Below are positions 43,664 to 52,751 of a DNA stretch of 64,000 nucleotides, one piece after another. The translations under genes and the position numbers were made by a program. Below the pieces are notes generated by a model. It was not told the origin of the DNA. It saw only the letters and a program-made list of their open reading frames with translations, and did not search any database. This DNA is from Mariprofundus sp. UBA1536 (GTDB lineage Bacteria; Pseudomonadota; Zetaproteobacteria; Mariprofundales; Mariprofundaceae), in the NCBI GenBank assembly GCA_002323245.1, contig DCPU01000014.1:121822-185821 (forward strand), read 5' to 3'. Every line of letters starts with the position of its first letter. Position 1 is the stretch's first letter.

Positions 43664-45205
43664 TTAGTAGGTTCCAGTCGCTTTAAAGTCAGCCACTGCT
43701 TTCTTCAAAGTAGCCACTACTTCGTCTGTCAATGTAGGTGTTGCATTCAAATCAGCAATAAACGCAGCATGCGCTGAGTTTAAGTTTGCAAGGTATGCCT
43801 TTTCAAAAGCAGTGACTTTGTTTACTTCAACATCATCCAAATCACCGTTGTTCAATGCGAACAAGATAGCCGTCATTTCAGCAACACTTTGAGGTGTATT
43901 TTCATTTTGTTTCAATACTTCAACGCCGCGTTTACCACGTTCGATTTGACGACGCGTAGCTTCGTCCAAATCAGAAGCGAACTGAGCAAAAGCTGCCAAT
44001 TCACGATATTGAGCCAAATCAAGACGCAAACCGCCACCAACTTTTTTCATGGCTTTTGTTTGCGCAGCACCACCAACACGTGATACAGACAAACCAGCAT
44101 TGATTGCTGGGCGTTGGCCAGAGTTAAACAACGAAGTTTCCAAGAAAATCTGACCATCTGTAATCGAAATGACGTTGGTAGGTACGAACGCAGATACGTC
44201 GCCTTCTTGTGTTTCAATAACAGGCAATGAAGTCAATGAACCAGTTTTGCCTTTCACAGCGCCATTGGTGAATTTTTCAACATAAGTTTCATCTACGCGT
44301 GAAGCACGCTCAAGCAAACGAGAGTGAATGTAGAAAACATCACCTGGGTATGCTTCACGGCCTGGAGGACGACGAAGAATCAAGGAAATTTGACGGTAAG
44401 CCCAGGCTTGTTTAGTCAAATCATCATAAACGATAAGTGCATCTTCACCGCGATCACGGAAATACTCACCCATGGTGCAGCCAGAATATGGTGCAATAAA
44501 TTGCAAAGCTGCAGCTTCAGAAGCGTTCGCCGCAACGATAATGGTATGATCCAAAGCATCGTGTTCTTTCAACGTACGAACGATGTTCGCAACAGTAGAA
44601 GCTTTTTGACCGATAGCCACGTAAACACAAGTTACGCCAGTACCTTTTTGGTTAATGATGGTATCAATTGCAATGGCAGTTTTACCAGTTTGACGGTCAC
44701 CAATGATAAGCTCACGTTGGCCACGACCAACTGGAACCATGGAGTCGATAGCTTTGATACCAGTTTGCAAAGGTTGATCAACCGACTTACGTTCAATTAC
44801 ACCTGGTGCGATTTTTTCAACAGCATCAAAACCGTCATTTTCAACTGGTCCTTTACCATCAATGGGTTGACCCAATGCGTTCAAAACACGGCCTTTCAAA
44901 CCAGGTCCTACAGGAACTTCAAAGATACGACCTGTGCATTTCACAATATCGCCTTCTGATAGATGGGTATACTCACCGAAGATAACTGCACCAACGCTGT
45001 CTTCTTCAAGATTCAAAACCATGCCCAGAGTATCACCAGGGAACTCAAGCATTTCGCCAGCCATTGCGCCAGCTAGACCGTGAATCAAGGCAACACCGTC
45101 ACCTACAGATATCAAACGACCAACGTTTGCATCTGCCGCGCTCGCTTGAAAACCTTTAATTTGTTCCTTAATAATGGAACTGATTTCTGCTGTATCCAAT
45201 TTCAT
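43664..45205 (-). CDS. atpA: F1F0 ATP synthase subunit alpha
   Basis: Non-catalytic nucleotide-binding F1 subunit. 513 residues with GDRQTGKTAIAIDTIINQKG (P-loop), ALIVYDDLTKQAWAYRQISL, RRPPGREAYPGDVFYIHSRL, and SVSRVGGAAQTKAMKKV carrying the arginine finger. N-terminal helix AEISSIIKEQIKGF binds delta. Intact. Confidence 0.98.
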   Translation of the reverse strand: MKLDTAEISSIIKEQIKGFQASAADANVGRLISVGDGVALIHGLAGAMAGEMLEFPGDTLGMVLNLEEDSVGAVIFGEYTHLSEGDIVKCTGRIFEVPVGPGLKGRVLNALGQPIDGKGPVENDGFDAVEKIAPGVIERKSVDQPLQTGIKAIDSMVPVGRGQRELIIGDRQTGKTAIAIDTIINQKGTGVTCVYVAIGQKASTVANIVRTLKEHDALDHTIIVAANASEAAALQFIAPYSGCTMGEYFRDRGEDALIVYDDLTKQAWAYRQISLILRRPPGREAYPGDVFYIHSRLLERASRVDETYVEKFTNGAVKGKTGSLTSLPVIETQEGDVSAFVPTNVISITDGQIFLETSLFNSGQRPAINAGLSVSRVGGAAQTKAMKKVGGGLRLDLAQYRELAAFAQFASDLDEATRRQIERGKRGVEVLKQNENTPQSVAEMTAILFALNNGDLDDVEVNKVTAFEKAYLANLNSAHAAFIADLNATPTLTDEVVATLKKAVADFKATGTY

Positions 45206-45230
45206 AATATTAATATCCTTTTGAATCTGC

Positions 45231-45755
45231 TCAAACTGACAACGTACGCTTCAGACTTTCAACACGTCCACGCACAGAGTGATCAATCTGACGATCACCA
45301 ACATTTAGAATCAAGCCGCCCAATATAGAAGCATCTACAACTACGCTAAGGTCAACTTTCTTTCCAAGCCCATCACCAACTGCTTTCTTCAGCTTATCAG
45401 CCAAAGCAGCGCTCATGTCTTTCGCAACAGTAACTTCAACCATCAATTGCGCATTCGATTCGCGAATCAACTGCTCCAATTTCTCATCAATTAACGGCAC
45501 GATGGACGTCTTATTGCGTGAGCACAAAAGCACCAGCAAACGTTTTAGTTCGTCCGAAGATACTTTTGCTGCTTTAAGAATGATGGTAGCACGGTCTTCA
45601 GCAGAGATTTGAGCGTTGGCCAATACAGCTTTTGCATCTTCATTCAAGGTAACTTGCGCCACCTTGTTGAGATCAGCCGCAACATCAACACCCTCTTGCG
45701 AAAGCTCAAATAGTGCCGTTGCATAACGACTTGCTATTGATCTTTCGTTACTCAT
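45231..45755 (-). CDS. atpH: F1F0 ATP synthase subunit delta
   Basis: Peripheral stalk subunit linking F1 alpha to the b dimer. 174 residues with SIASRYATALFELSQEGVDV, KRLLVLLCSRNKTSIVPLID and the C-terminal LDLSVVVDASILGGLILNVG ending in DHSVRGRVESLKRTL. Overlaps atpF by 4 bases. Confidence 0.95.
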   Translation of the reverse strand: MSNERSIASRYATALFELSQEGVDVAADLNKVAQVTLNEDAKAVLANAQISAEDRATIILKAAKVSSDELKRLLVLLCSRNKTSIVPLIDEKLEQLIRESNAQLMVEVTVAKDMSAALADKLKKAVGDGLGKKVDLSVVVDASILGGLILNVGDRQIDHSVRGRVESLKRTLSV

Positions 45756-46231
45756 GCCGCCACACCGTCAGCAATTACTTTTTCAATAAGTGCCGCATGT
45801 TTTTTAGCATCAAGCTCAGCCTCTACAATTTTCTCAGCAGCCATTACAGCCAACGTCGCGACTTCTTGGCGCAATGTTTGACGTAAACGACCAGCTTCAG
45901 CTTCAGCTTCTTCTCTAGCACTTTGAACAATCATTTCAGAATCGTGACGCGCTTTAGCGATAGACTCTTCAGAGACAGCTAGGGCGCGACGCTCAGCAGC
46001 AGCAACAATCTCTTGTGCTGTTTGCTTCGCTTTTTCGATTTGCACTTTAGCTTCAGCTTCCGCATCAGCTTGTGCATTCTTGCCAGCTTCAGCAGCCGCA
46101 AGACCATCAGCAATGCGCTGTGTACGCGCTGCCATAGCATCATTCAAAGGCGTATAAAGAAGTTTAGTTAGTAAAATAACCATGGTTAAAAATACAACTA
46201 TTTGCCCAATAAAGGTTAAATCTAAACTCAT
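45752..46231 (-). CDS. atpF: F1F0 ATP synthase subunit b
   Basis: Membrane-anchored peripheral stalk subunit. 159 residues: one N-terminal transmembrane segment (LTFIGQIVVFLTMVILLTKL), then LYTPLNDAMAARTQRIADGL and a long Ala/Glu/Lys-rich coiled coil. Only one b-type gene is present, so it should form a homodimer. Confidence 0.95.
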   Translation of the reverse strand: MSLDLTFIGQIVVFLTMVILLTKLLYTPLNDAMAARTQRIADGLAAAEAGKNAQADAEAEAKVQIEKAKQTAQEIVAAAERRALAVSEESIAKARHDSEMIVQSAREEAEAEAGRLRQTLRQEVATLAVMAAEKIVEAELDAKKHAALIEKVIADGVAA

Positions 46232-46270
46232 TTCCTCACCCCTTTTTATGTTTCTTCGAACGCTTTACGA

Positions 46271-46525
46271 TTAGCCCAAGAATGGGTTGGCGAACAAGAA
46301 CCAAAGAGCGAATGCCATGATGATGAACGGGAAAGATTCCATCAAACCAGCGAAAATGAACATGTTGAACATCAATTGTGGGCGCATTTCAGGTTGACGA
46401 GAAATACCTTCCAAAGTTTTAGAACAAATCAAGCCCCAACCGATAGCTGAACCCAAGCCAGCAGCGGCCAAAATTACACCGACAGAAATAGCTGTCGCAG
46501 CAGTGATGATAACATTTGCATCCAT
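46271..46525 (-). CDS. atpE: F1F0 ATP synthase subunit c
   Basis: Rotor-ring proteolipid. 84 residues in two membrane helices joined by the polar loop RQPEMRP; ion-binding Glu in FAGLMESFPFIIMAF of helix 2. The Gln of sodium-type rings in helix 1 is absent (GSAIGWG), so proton coupling is likely. Encoded between atpB and atpF as usual. Confidence 0.96.
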   Translation of the reverse strand: MDANVIITAATAISVGVILAAAGLGSAIGWGLICSKTLEGISRQPEMRPQLMFNMFIFAGLMESFPFIIMAFALWFLFANPFLG

Positions 46526-46574
46526 TGTATTAATACTCCTTAGTTTTATTACTTTTTAAAATATCGCGTTGCGA

Positions 46575-47438
46575 TTAGTGCTCTACTGGCTGATGTGCAA
46601 TTGATAAGTACACCACAGTAAGAATCATGAAGATAAAGGCTTGCAATAAGCCGATAAACATATGGAACAAAGACCAAGCTAGCCCCACCAAAATTGCTAT
46701 AGCCTCAGTAATGACGCCGCCAACAGTCAACAATTCGTCAACAGTACCAACTAGCAGTAGAGAAGCAATCAACAAGAAAATAACTTCGCCAGCAAACATA
46801 TTACCAAACAAACGGAAAGAGAGACTTAGTGGCTTTGCAACTTCCTCAACAAGCTTCAACACCAAGTTGATTGGCATAATCACAGGCTTCAAATACCAAG
46901 GCACAAGATTAGTAAACGGCTGCATAATCAAATCTTGCATAAAATGAATTGGCTTCAATTTAAACTCGTAGTACAGCACCAAAATAAACACCGAAACACC
47001 CATAGCTGCAGGCAGATTCAAATCATTGGTAGGAACCGGGCGAAACGCTGGTGCACCGAATGCATGGGCGATATGACCAAGCAAGTAAGCCGGCAAAATA
47101 TCAATGGTATTACACAACAAGATAAATACGAAAATCGTAAACGCCAAAGGCGCCACAATTGGATTATGAACAGGGAAGTTATCTTTTACCGTGGTATTAA
47201 TAAAATCCACCACTGACTCAACAAAGTTTTGCGCACCTGTTGGCGCACCAGCAACAATCTTACCACGCAACCAAATTGCAAAACCAATCATCAATGAAGC
47301 AATGGTCAATGTAACAATCATTGTATCCACGTGTATTTGCATAAACGGATTTGATTCGTCTACTTTGTAAATCCAATATTCTAAATGATCAGCAATACTT
47401 GAGCCGTGCTCTTGTTCACCATGTGCTTGTTCAGACAA
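46575..47438 (-). CDS. atpB: F1F0 ATP synthase subunit a
   Basis: Proton-channel subunit of F0. 287 residues with several membrane helices; the essential Arg lies in AKPLSLSFRLFGNMFAGEVI, and the C-terminal helix LLQAFIFMILTVVYLSIAHQ is typical. The N-terminus is extended and charged. Its start overlaps atpI by 8 bases. Confidence 0.96.
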   Translation of the reverse strand: MSEQAHGEQEHGSSIADHLEYWIYKVDESNPFMQIHVDTMIVTLTIASLMIGFAIWLRGKIVAGAPTGAQNFVESVVDFINTTVKDNFPVHNPIVAPLAFTIFVFILLCNTIDILPAYLLGHIAHAFGAPAFRPVPTNDLNLPAAMGVSVFILVLYYEFKLKPIHFMQDLIMQPFTNLVPWYLKPVIMPINLVLKLVEEVAKPLSLSFRLFGNMFAGEVIFLLIASLLLVGTVDELLTVGGVITEAIAILVGLAWSLFHMFIGLLQAFIFMILTVVYLSIAHQPVEH

Positions 47439-47826
47439 GACGATCTCCCTTAACCTTTTTCACAATTAACAGCAAGCTTCGGATATAAAGCGCCACATAA
47501 GCAACAACCATACCCGCAATAAGCAAAATGGGTTGCATTTGCAATATAAATAGCGCCACACCCATCAGCATTAAAAACAATACAAATCGCAATCCTGCCG
47601 AGCGCAACAATGTTGACCTGTCACCCTCAGCTACAATTACACTTCGGTTAATATGCCAAGTCGAAGCAGCCACTAGCACCCCGCCCAACATCACACCAAA
47701 AAAACCTGAAAAGAAGAACTCAGCAATTGCCGAGCTCACAAAAACTGCAAGCAATTGCCATAATAGAATCGAGCGAATTTCAACAATTGGCTCGGTGCGT
47801 TTCAACAACACTGGAACAGCCTCCAT
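47431..47826 (-). CDS. atpI: ATP synthase accessory protein AtpI
   Basis: Small membrane protein encoded first in many atp operons; thought to help c-ring assembly or magnesium handling. 131 residues with four hydrophobic segments (ILLWQLLAVFVSSAIAEFFF, FFGVMLGGVLVAA, FVLFLMLMGVALFIL, ILLIAGMVVAYVALYI). Identified by position and topology as much as by sequence. The atp promoter must lie in the 131 bases upstream; I see no clear consensus boxes. Confidence 0.82.
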   Translation of the reverse strand: MEAVPVLLKRTEPIVEIRSILLWQLLAVFVSSAIAEFFFSGFFGVMLGGVLVAASTWHINRSVIVAEGDRSTLLRSAGLRFVLFLMLMGVALFILQMQPILLIAGMVVAYVALYIRSLLLIVKKVKGDRLV

Positions 47827-47903
47827 GCAAACGCAGCACCCCTCTCAAGCGCAGCGATTTCTAACAGAACCGAAATCGAAAAACAAACAATTAATTTTAC
47901 ATT

Positions 47904-47934
47904 AAAAAGGGCGACTTTCGCCACCCTTTTTTTT
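47904..47934 (-). terminator. Terminator of the outer membrane barrel gene
   Basis: On the minus strand GGCGA pairs with TCGCC across a 3-base loop, extended by GGG/CCC with one unpaired base, followed by five U (47904-47908). It sits 24 bases after the stop at 47958. Confidence 0.75.
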
Positions 47935-47957
47935 CCTTTTTTTATATGAACTTAAAC

Positions 47958-49424
47958 TTAGAAGTCGACAGTTACTGCAAGTGAGCCCATTGCATATACC
48001 GGCACATCATTTCCATCAACAACCTCTTTTTTAGTCGACATCGCGCCAGCAAGGTCAATTCTTGCCGCCCAAAGATTCAAACCAAGCCCAACCGTTGGCA
48101 CCAGACCAATATCACTTTGTGCAGTATTTTGGAATGCACCCACACGCAGAGCGAGCACCTTAAATGCGTCCCACTCCATGCCAACATTCCAGTATTGCGA
48201 CTCACTATTTGCCACTGCACCGGCGTTTTTAGTTAAGTCATAACCAACTTCCAATGTAAAAGTGTCCGATGGAATCCAAGCCGCACCAAATTTAGCCTGG
48301 GGCTTCATTTCATAAACATAACCCGATGTATGCTCAAAGGTTGGCTTATTCAAGTTTCTAGCGGTCAAACCAAACTGCCAGCTTGGGATACGATACATCA
48401 CACCCAAATCAAGACCAAATCCTGTTGAAGTCTCAATGTTATTGCGATCAAATGTAGTTGCATCAGTACTATTATTTCCAAGCAGCAAGATGTCTTCGGA
48501 AATAATATCAGCCTGCATATATTTAAGCACCGTACCCACGCTTAGATTCTCATCAATTGCATATCCATAAGTAAATCCAACTTCTGAAATAACAACACCA
48601 CGTGTTGATAAAGAAGTATTATTCTGGGTCAAATCTCCAACTGCAGATGCATTCGCCATAGTCACTAACGCATCAGCCATGGCTTGCTGCTGTCCACCGG
48701 CAGTAGGATCAATATTCAATGCCGCATCGTATGCGAAAATAACAGCATTTGCTTCACCAGCAGCCAAACCACTTGCCACTAGGGACGCCTGAAGCTGAGT
48801 AGATTGGGTTCCATTAAAATAAGATAACGTCGGCAAAACCGGAGAAGAAATACCACCGGCAAAAGAACTAAATAAGTCCAAACCAACATTCTTGTTATCA
48901 ATTGATACTGCGTTATTTAAATCAACGGCAGCCCTAAAACCCAACCCGTAGTTCGACACACGCGCTCCGACTGTGCCGCCTGCTAACGCATTCATACCAG
49001 CTGGTGCTGGATCTAGCTCTGACAACCCCTTAACAAGTGCCGCCGCATCCGCAATCTGTGCCGAATTAAATGTTCCTGTAGCACCCAAGGTCGACGTTGG
49101 AAGCGCGCTAGCCTTATCGATATTGGCAGAAAGTGGCCCAAAGAGATATGCGCCGGCATCGACATTGACTTCAAGACCAAAATCTTTATTCGCCATCCCA
49201 TTATTATCAACGGATTTACCATCAGCTGTTACAGCCTCTTCTCCAAAAAAACCATATGCTGCTGGATTCCAGTAACTTGCATCTACACCTTTCGTCGATG
49301 CAACATTGGATCCACCCATACCTAGCGCACGAACGCTTCCAGGCTTAAACTCATTGGCTTGCGCTGCAAAGGATATTGCCGTAACAGCAACCGCGGCACC
49401 ATATATAACTGCATTAAGCTTCAT
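47958..49424 (-). CDS. Outer membrane beta-barrel protein (TraF-like/FadL-like)
   Basis: 488 residues with signal peptide (MKLNAVIYGAAVAVTAISFA, cut after AQA) and an N-terminal SVRALGMGGSNVASTKGVDA followed by SYWNPA, the shared start of TraF_2-type and FadL/OmpP1-type barrels. The C-terminus SLAVTVDF ends in Phe as outer membrane proteins do. A middle region (about 100-270) is Ala/Asn-rich and low in hydrophobic strands. ATG at 49424 has AAGGGAG upstream; a longer frame from 49460 lacks one. Probably a lipid or hydrophobic-compound channel, but the substrate is unknown. Monocistronic, between two terminators. Confidence 0.68.
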   Translation of the reverse strand: MKLNAVIYGAAVAVTAISFAAQANEFKPGSVRALGMGGSNVASTKGVDASYWNPAAYGFFGEEAVTADGKSVDNNGMANKDFGLEVNVDAGAYLFGPLSANIDKASALPTSTLGATGTFNSAQIADAAALVKGLSELDPAPAGMNALAGGTVGARVSNYGLGFRAAVDLNNAVSIDNKNVGLDLFSSFAGGISSPVLPTLSYFNGTQSTQLQASLVASGLAAGEANAVIFAYDAALNIDPTAGGQQQAMADALVTMANASAVGDLTQNNTSLSTRGVVISEVGFTYGYAIDENLSVGTVLKYMQADIISEDILLLGNNSTDATTFDRNNIETSTGFGLDLGVMYRIPSWQFGLTARNLNKPTFEHTSGYVYEMKPQAKFGAAWIPSDTFTLEVGYDLTKNAGAVANSESQYWNVGMEWDAFKVLALRVGAFQNTAQSDIGLVPTVGLGLNLWAARIDLAGAMSTKKEVVDGNDVPVYAMGSLAVTVDF

Positions 49425-49479
49425 ATTAACTCCCTTAAAACCTTCAAACTTGTGTGACAATTATCATGCAGGTTAGAAC

Positions 49480-49508
49480 AAAAAAAAAGGCTCCGCAATA
49501 GCGGAACC
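49480..49508 (-). terminator. Terminator of the alpha ribosomal operon
   Basis: 8-base arms 49489-49496 and 49501-49508 with one G-T pair and an AATA loop; on the minus strand it is followed by nine U (49480-49488). It lies 28 bases after the rplQ stop. Confidence 0.92.
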
Positions 49509-49536
49509 CTTTTGAAATTTTTTATTCGTTTGAATA

Positions 49537-49926
49537 TTATGCTGCTTCAGCCTCTACAACTGCTGGCGCAATATTCTCAACCAATTCGATGATTGCCATT
49601 GGCGCCGCATCACCAACACGGAAACGTGTTTTGATGGTGCGCGTATAACCACCGGGACGCTCACTGAACGCTGCTGCCACATCAGAAAACAAATGATCAA
49701 CGATTGGACGATGACGAAGTTTTGCCAATGCTTGACGACGTGAATGCAAGTCACCATTTTTACCAAGTGTAATCAATTTCTCTACATATGGTTTTACAGC
49801 GCGAGCTTTAGCTTGAGTTGTTTCAATTTTACCATGTGTCAACAATGCAGTTGCAAGGTTAGCCAATACTGCGCGACGGTGGCCTGAAACAAGACCAAGC
49901 GATGTATTATGTTTGCGATGTCTCAT
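49537..49926 (-). CDS. rplQ: 50S ribosomal protein L17
   Basis: 129 residues (127 in E. coli). MRHRKHNTSLGLVSGHRRAV and LATALLTHGKIETTQAKARA are the family signature. Last gene of the alpha operon, 14 bases after rpoA, before a terminator. Confidence 0.97.
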   Translation of the reverse strand: MRHRKHNTSLGLVSGHRRAVLANLATALLTHGKIETTQAKARAVKPYVEKLITLGKNGDLHSRRQALAKLRHRPIVDHLFSDVAAAFSERPGGYTRTIKTRFRVGDAAPMAIIELVENIAPAVVEAEAA

Positions 49927-49940
49927 CGTGTGATACCTCT

Positions 49941-50921
49941 TTAATTCTCTTCAACTAACTCAGTAGCAGACTCAGAAGTCCAGCCATCAAGTTCCATGCC
50001 TAATTCTAGGCCCATACCTTCCAATACCACTTTGATTTCAGTCAAAGATTTACGGCCAAAGTTAGGTGTACGCAACATTTCTTGTTCAGTGCGTTGAACC
50101 AAGTCACCAACGTAGAATACGTTGTCGCTCTTCAAGCAATTCATTGAACGAACTGAAAGATCCAAGTGATCAATTGGTTGGCTCAACAAGTCAGCAACAT
50201 TGTCGCCTTCATCTGCCGCAGCTTCAGAAGATTCAACAACATCAAAATCAACAAACACATTCAATTGCGTCTGGAACATTGCTGCTGCAGCACTGATTGC
50301 ATCTTGTGGAGTAATTGAACCATCGGTATCAACTTCCATGATCAATTTGTCATAGTTGGTTTTTTTGCTAACACGTGCGTTCTCAACACGCATCGCCACA
50401 CGACGAATTGGAGAGTAAGAAGCATCAATCAACAAGAAACCTTTTGGACGGTCACTTTCTTCACGATCTTGAGCTGGGTCATAACCACGACCTTTTTCAA
50501 CAATCATTTCAACTTTCAAAGCACCATCTTCGTTCAAGTGTGCAATCACCAACTCTGGATTCAATACAGTTACGCCAGCAGGGCATTTGATATCAGCAGC
50601 TGTAACAACTGCAGGACCTTTTACATCCAATGACAATGAAGTTGCTTCATTACCATGCATATGAACATCCAAATCTTTGATGGTCAAAATCATATCAACA
50701 ACATCTTCACGGACGCCACTGATTGAGTCAAATTCATGCATCACACCATCAAAGTTCACAGATGTAACTGCGGAACCTGGCAATGAAGAAAGAAGCATAC
50801 GACGCAAGCCGTTACCAATTGTTGTTCCAAAGCCTCGTTCCAAAGGTTCAAAAACGATCTTAGCTGAACGGCCTGCAACCATTTCTTCAATGGAAATAGA
50901 ACGCGGATTAATCAGTTCCAT
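49941..50921 (-). CDS. rpoA: RNA polymerase subunit alpha
   Basis: 326 residues (329 in E. coli). Dimerisation domain at 1-235 with FEPLERGFGTTIGNGLRRML; acidic linker with EAADEGDNV; C-terminal DNA/activator-binding domain at about 250-326 with RSMNCLKSDNVFYVGDLVQR and NFGRKSLTEIKVVLEGMGLE. The UP-element-contact residues in LKSDNV (R265 equivalent at R257-N258 region) should be checked by alignment. Confidence 0.97.
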   Translation of the reverse strand: MELINPRSISIEEMVAGRSAKIVFEPLERGFGTTIGNGLRRMLLSSLPGSAVTSVNFDGVMHEFDSISGVREDVVDMILTIKDLDVHMHGNEATSLSLDVKGPAVVTAADIKCPAGVTVLNPELVIAHLNEDGALKVEMIVEKGRGYDPAQDREESDRPKGFLLIDASYSPIRRVAMRVENARVSKKTNYDKLIMEVDTDGSITPQDAISAAAAMFQTQLNVFVDFDVVESSEAAADEGDNVADLLSQPIDHLDLSVRSMNCLKSDNVFYVGDLVQRTEQEMLRTPNFGRKSLTEIKVVLEGMGLELGMELDGWTSESATELVEEN

Positions 50922-50940
50922 ACTCTTTAAACCTCGTTTA

Positions 50941-51570
50941 TTACTTAGAATACAATTCGACGATCAACTGTTCGCGGATACCAGCATCAAGCTGTTCACG
51001 TTCAGGCAATTGACGGAATACGCCTTGGCGCTGTTGCAAATCAACATCAATCCACTCAGGAAGACCTTTTGCACCAGCTGCATCAGCAGCCGCAGTAACA
51101 CGAAGGTGTTCTTTTGCAGCATCAGCCATCACGATACGATCGCCAGCTTTAACGCGGTAAGACGGAATATTTACAACTGAACCATTCACAAGAATTTGTT
51201 TGTGGCGTACAACTTGACGTGCTTCAGTGCGCGATGCAGCGAAACCCATACGATATACAACATTGTCCAAACGGCTTTCAAGCAATTGCAACAAAGTCAA
51301 ACCAGTGATACCAGTCATTTTGTCCGCATCGTGGAAATAACGAATGAATTGTTTTTCCTGTAAGCCATAAATACGTTTAACTTTTTGTTTTTCACGCAAC
51401 TGAATACCATAGTTAGATACTTTAGCGCGACGGCTTTGACCATGCATACCTGGAGGGAATGGACGGTTTTCCATTGGGCATTTAGCCGAACTACATTTTG
51501 TGCCTTTCAAGAAAAGCTTTTCGCCTTCACGACGACAAAGACGGCACTTTGCTTCTAAATAACGAGCCAT
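50941..51570 (-). CDS. rpsD: 30S ribosomal protein S4 (zinc-binding form)
   Basis: 209 residues; assembly-initiating 16S rRNA binder and, in many bacteria, repressor of its own operon. Unlike E. coli S4, the N-terminus has four Cys (C9, C12, C26, C31: CRLC, CSSAKC), the zinc form. The S4 RNA-binding domain LESRLDNVVYRMGFAASRTE then ARQVVRHKQILVNG is intact. Confidence 0.97.
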   Translation of the reverse strand: MARYLEAKCRLCRREGEKLFLKGTKCSSAKCPMENRPFPPGMHGQSRRAKVSNYGIQLREKQKVKRIYGLQEKQFIRYFHDADKMTGITGLTLLQLLESRLDNVVYRMGFAASRTEARQVVRHKQILVNGSVVNIPSYRVKAGDRIVMADAAKEHLRVTAAADAAGAKGLPEWIDVDLQQRQGVFRQLPEREQLDAGIREQLIVELYSK

Positions 51571-51582
51571 GTTTTACTACTC

Positions 51583-51969
51583 CTAAACCCGACGACGCTT
51601 GGGTGGGCGACAACCGTTATGTGGAATTGGGGTCACATCACGAATAGATGTAACGTTAAGACCTGCTGCTGCAATAGCGCGCATCGCAGACTCACGACCA
51701 GAACCTGGTCCTTTTACAAGTACTGCAACGTTTTTAACGCCATGATCAGCTGCTTTAACTGCTGCTTCTTCTGCCGCAACCTGCGCTGCAAATGGTGTAC
51801 TTTTACGTGAGCCCTTAAAGCCTGCACCACCGCTGGTTGCCCAGCTGATTGTGTTTCCTGACTCATCAGTAAATGTAATGATTGTATTATTGAAAGAAGC
51901 TTTAATGTGTGCCACAGCATTCGCAATATTCTTGCGTACGCGCTTCTTGGTAACTTTTGGTTTAGCCAT
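51583..51969 (-). CDS. rpsK: 30S ribosomal protein S11
   Basis: 128 residues (129 in E. coli), platform protein near the mRNA exit. Signatures AHIKASFNNTIITFTDESGN, WATSGGAGFKGSRKSTPFAA and the C-terminal DVTPIPHNGCRPPKRRRV are conserved. Confidence 0.98.
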   Translation of the reverse strand: MAKPKVTKKRVRKNIANAVAHIKASFNNTIITFTDESGNTISWATSGGAGFKGSRKSTPFAAQVAAEEAAVKAADHGVKNVAVLVKGPGSGRESAMRAIAAAGLNVTSIRDVTPIPHNGCRPPKRRRV

Positions 51970-51984
51970 TATCTCAACCCAGCC

Positions 51985-52353
51985 TTACTTCTTCTTGCCA
52001 GCAACAGCCCGACGAGGACCCTTTACTGTGCGAGCGTTAGTTTTACTTTTTTGTCCACGAACCGGAAGATTTTTACGGTGACGAAGGCCACGGTAGCAAC
52101 CCAAATCTGTCAAACGCTTGATATTCATCAAAACTTCACGACGCAAGTCGCCTTCAATTTTGTATTCAGCGTTTAACAAGTTACGGATGCTGTCAACTTG
52201 TTCATCTGTCAAATCGTGAACACGGATGTTCGGATCGATTTTTAATTTCTCTAATATCTCTGCTGAGCGGGGCGCACCTACACCATAGATGTAAGTTAAC
52301 GCGATCACTACACGCTTTTGAGTTGGTATATTTACACCAGCAATACGAGCCAT
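51985..52353 (-). CDS. rpsM: 30S ribosomal protein S13
   Basis: 122 residues, head protein that contacts the P-site tRNA and L5. MARIAGVNIPTQKRVVIALT, GVGAPRSAEI and the basic C-terminal GLRHRKNLPVRGQKSKTNAR followed by TVKGPRR. Confidence 0.98.
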   Translation of the reverse strand: MARIAGVNIPTQKRVVIALTYIYGVGAPRSAEILEKLKIDPNIRVHDLTDEQVDSIRNLLNAEYKIEGDLRREVLMNIKRLTDLGCYRGLRHRKNLPVRGQKSKTNARTVKGPRRAVAGKKK

Positions 52354-52382
52354 TTAAGCCACCTTCTCTACTAAAGCCACAA

Positions 52383-52496
52383 TTAACCCTGACGTTGTTT
52401 ATGACGTGGGTTTTCGCAAATAATGCGAACCACGCCTTTACGACGGATTACTTGACACTTCAAACACATTTTCTTTACAGACGCACGAACTTTCAC
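52383..52496 (-). CDS. rpmJ: 50S ribosomal protein L36 (zinc-binding form)
   Basis: A 37-codon gene with a GTG start at 52496, TAA at 52383-52385. It encodes KVRASVKKMCLKCQVIRRKG and ends ENPRHKQRQG. Cys11, Cys14, Cys27 and His32 form the zinc site (C+ form). It sits between infA and rpsM, its conserved place. Confidence 0.95.
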   Translation of the reverse strand: MKVRASVKKMCLKCQVIRRKGVVRIICENPRHKQRQG

Positions 52497-52531
52497 AGCA
52501 CGCCCCCTATTTCTCACCAAACATTCTGGTG

Positions 52532-52750
52532 TTATTTTTCGCGGTAGCTAATGCGACCACGACTCAAATCATAAGGTGAAATATCTACCTTAACTTTGTC
52601 GCCAGGAAGAATGCGAATATAGTACTTACGCATTTTTCCAGAAATTGTACATAATACTTCATGGTTGTTTTCAAGTTTTACTTTGAACATCGCATTAGGC
52701 AGCTTTTCAACCACCTCGCCAGCCATTTCGATAATATCTTCTTTTGCCAT
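52532..52750 (-). CDS. infA: Translation initiation factor IF-1
   Basis: 72 residues, same as E. coli; OB fold binding the ribosomal A site. MAKEDIIEMAGEVVEKLPNA, FKVKLENNHEVLCTISGKMR and YIRILPGDKVKVDISPYDLS. Starts 1 base after the adk gene's neighbour boundary (adk stop/infA start order conserved: adk then infA). Confidence 0.98.
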   Translation of the reverse strand: MAKEDIIEMAGEVVEKLPNAMFKVKLENNHEVLCTISGKMRKYYIRILPGDKVKVDISPYDLSRGRISYREK

Positions 52751-52751
52751 G

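Noticed and set aside
44324..44959. A 211-codon + strand open frame opposite atpA
   Set aside because: Antisense to the highly conserved alpha subunit, with no codon pattern or homology of its own.
46271..46525. Possible sodium-dependent ATP synthase c-ring
   Set aside because: Helix 2 has ESF rather than the EST of sodium rings, and the helix 1 glutamine is replaced by Trp; proton coupling is more likely.
47958..49424. Reading the TraF-like barrel as evidence of a conjugation system
   Set aside because: No other transfer genes are present and TraF_2-type barrels occur widely as chromosomal outer membrane proteins.
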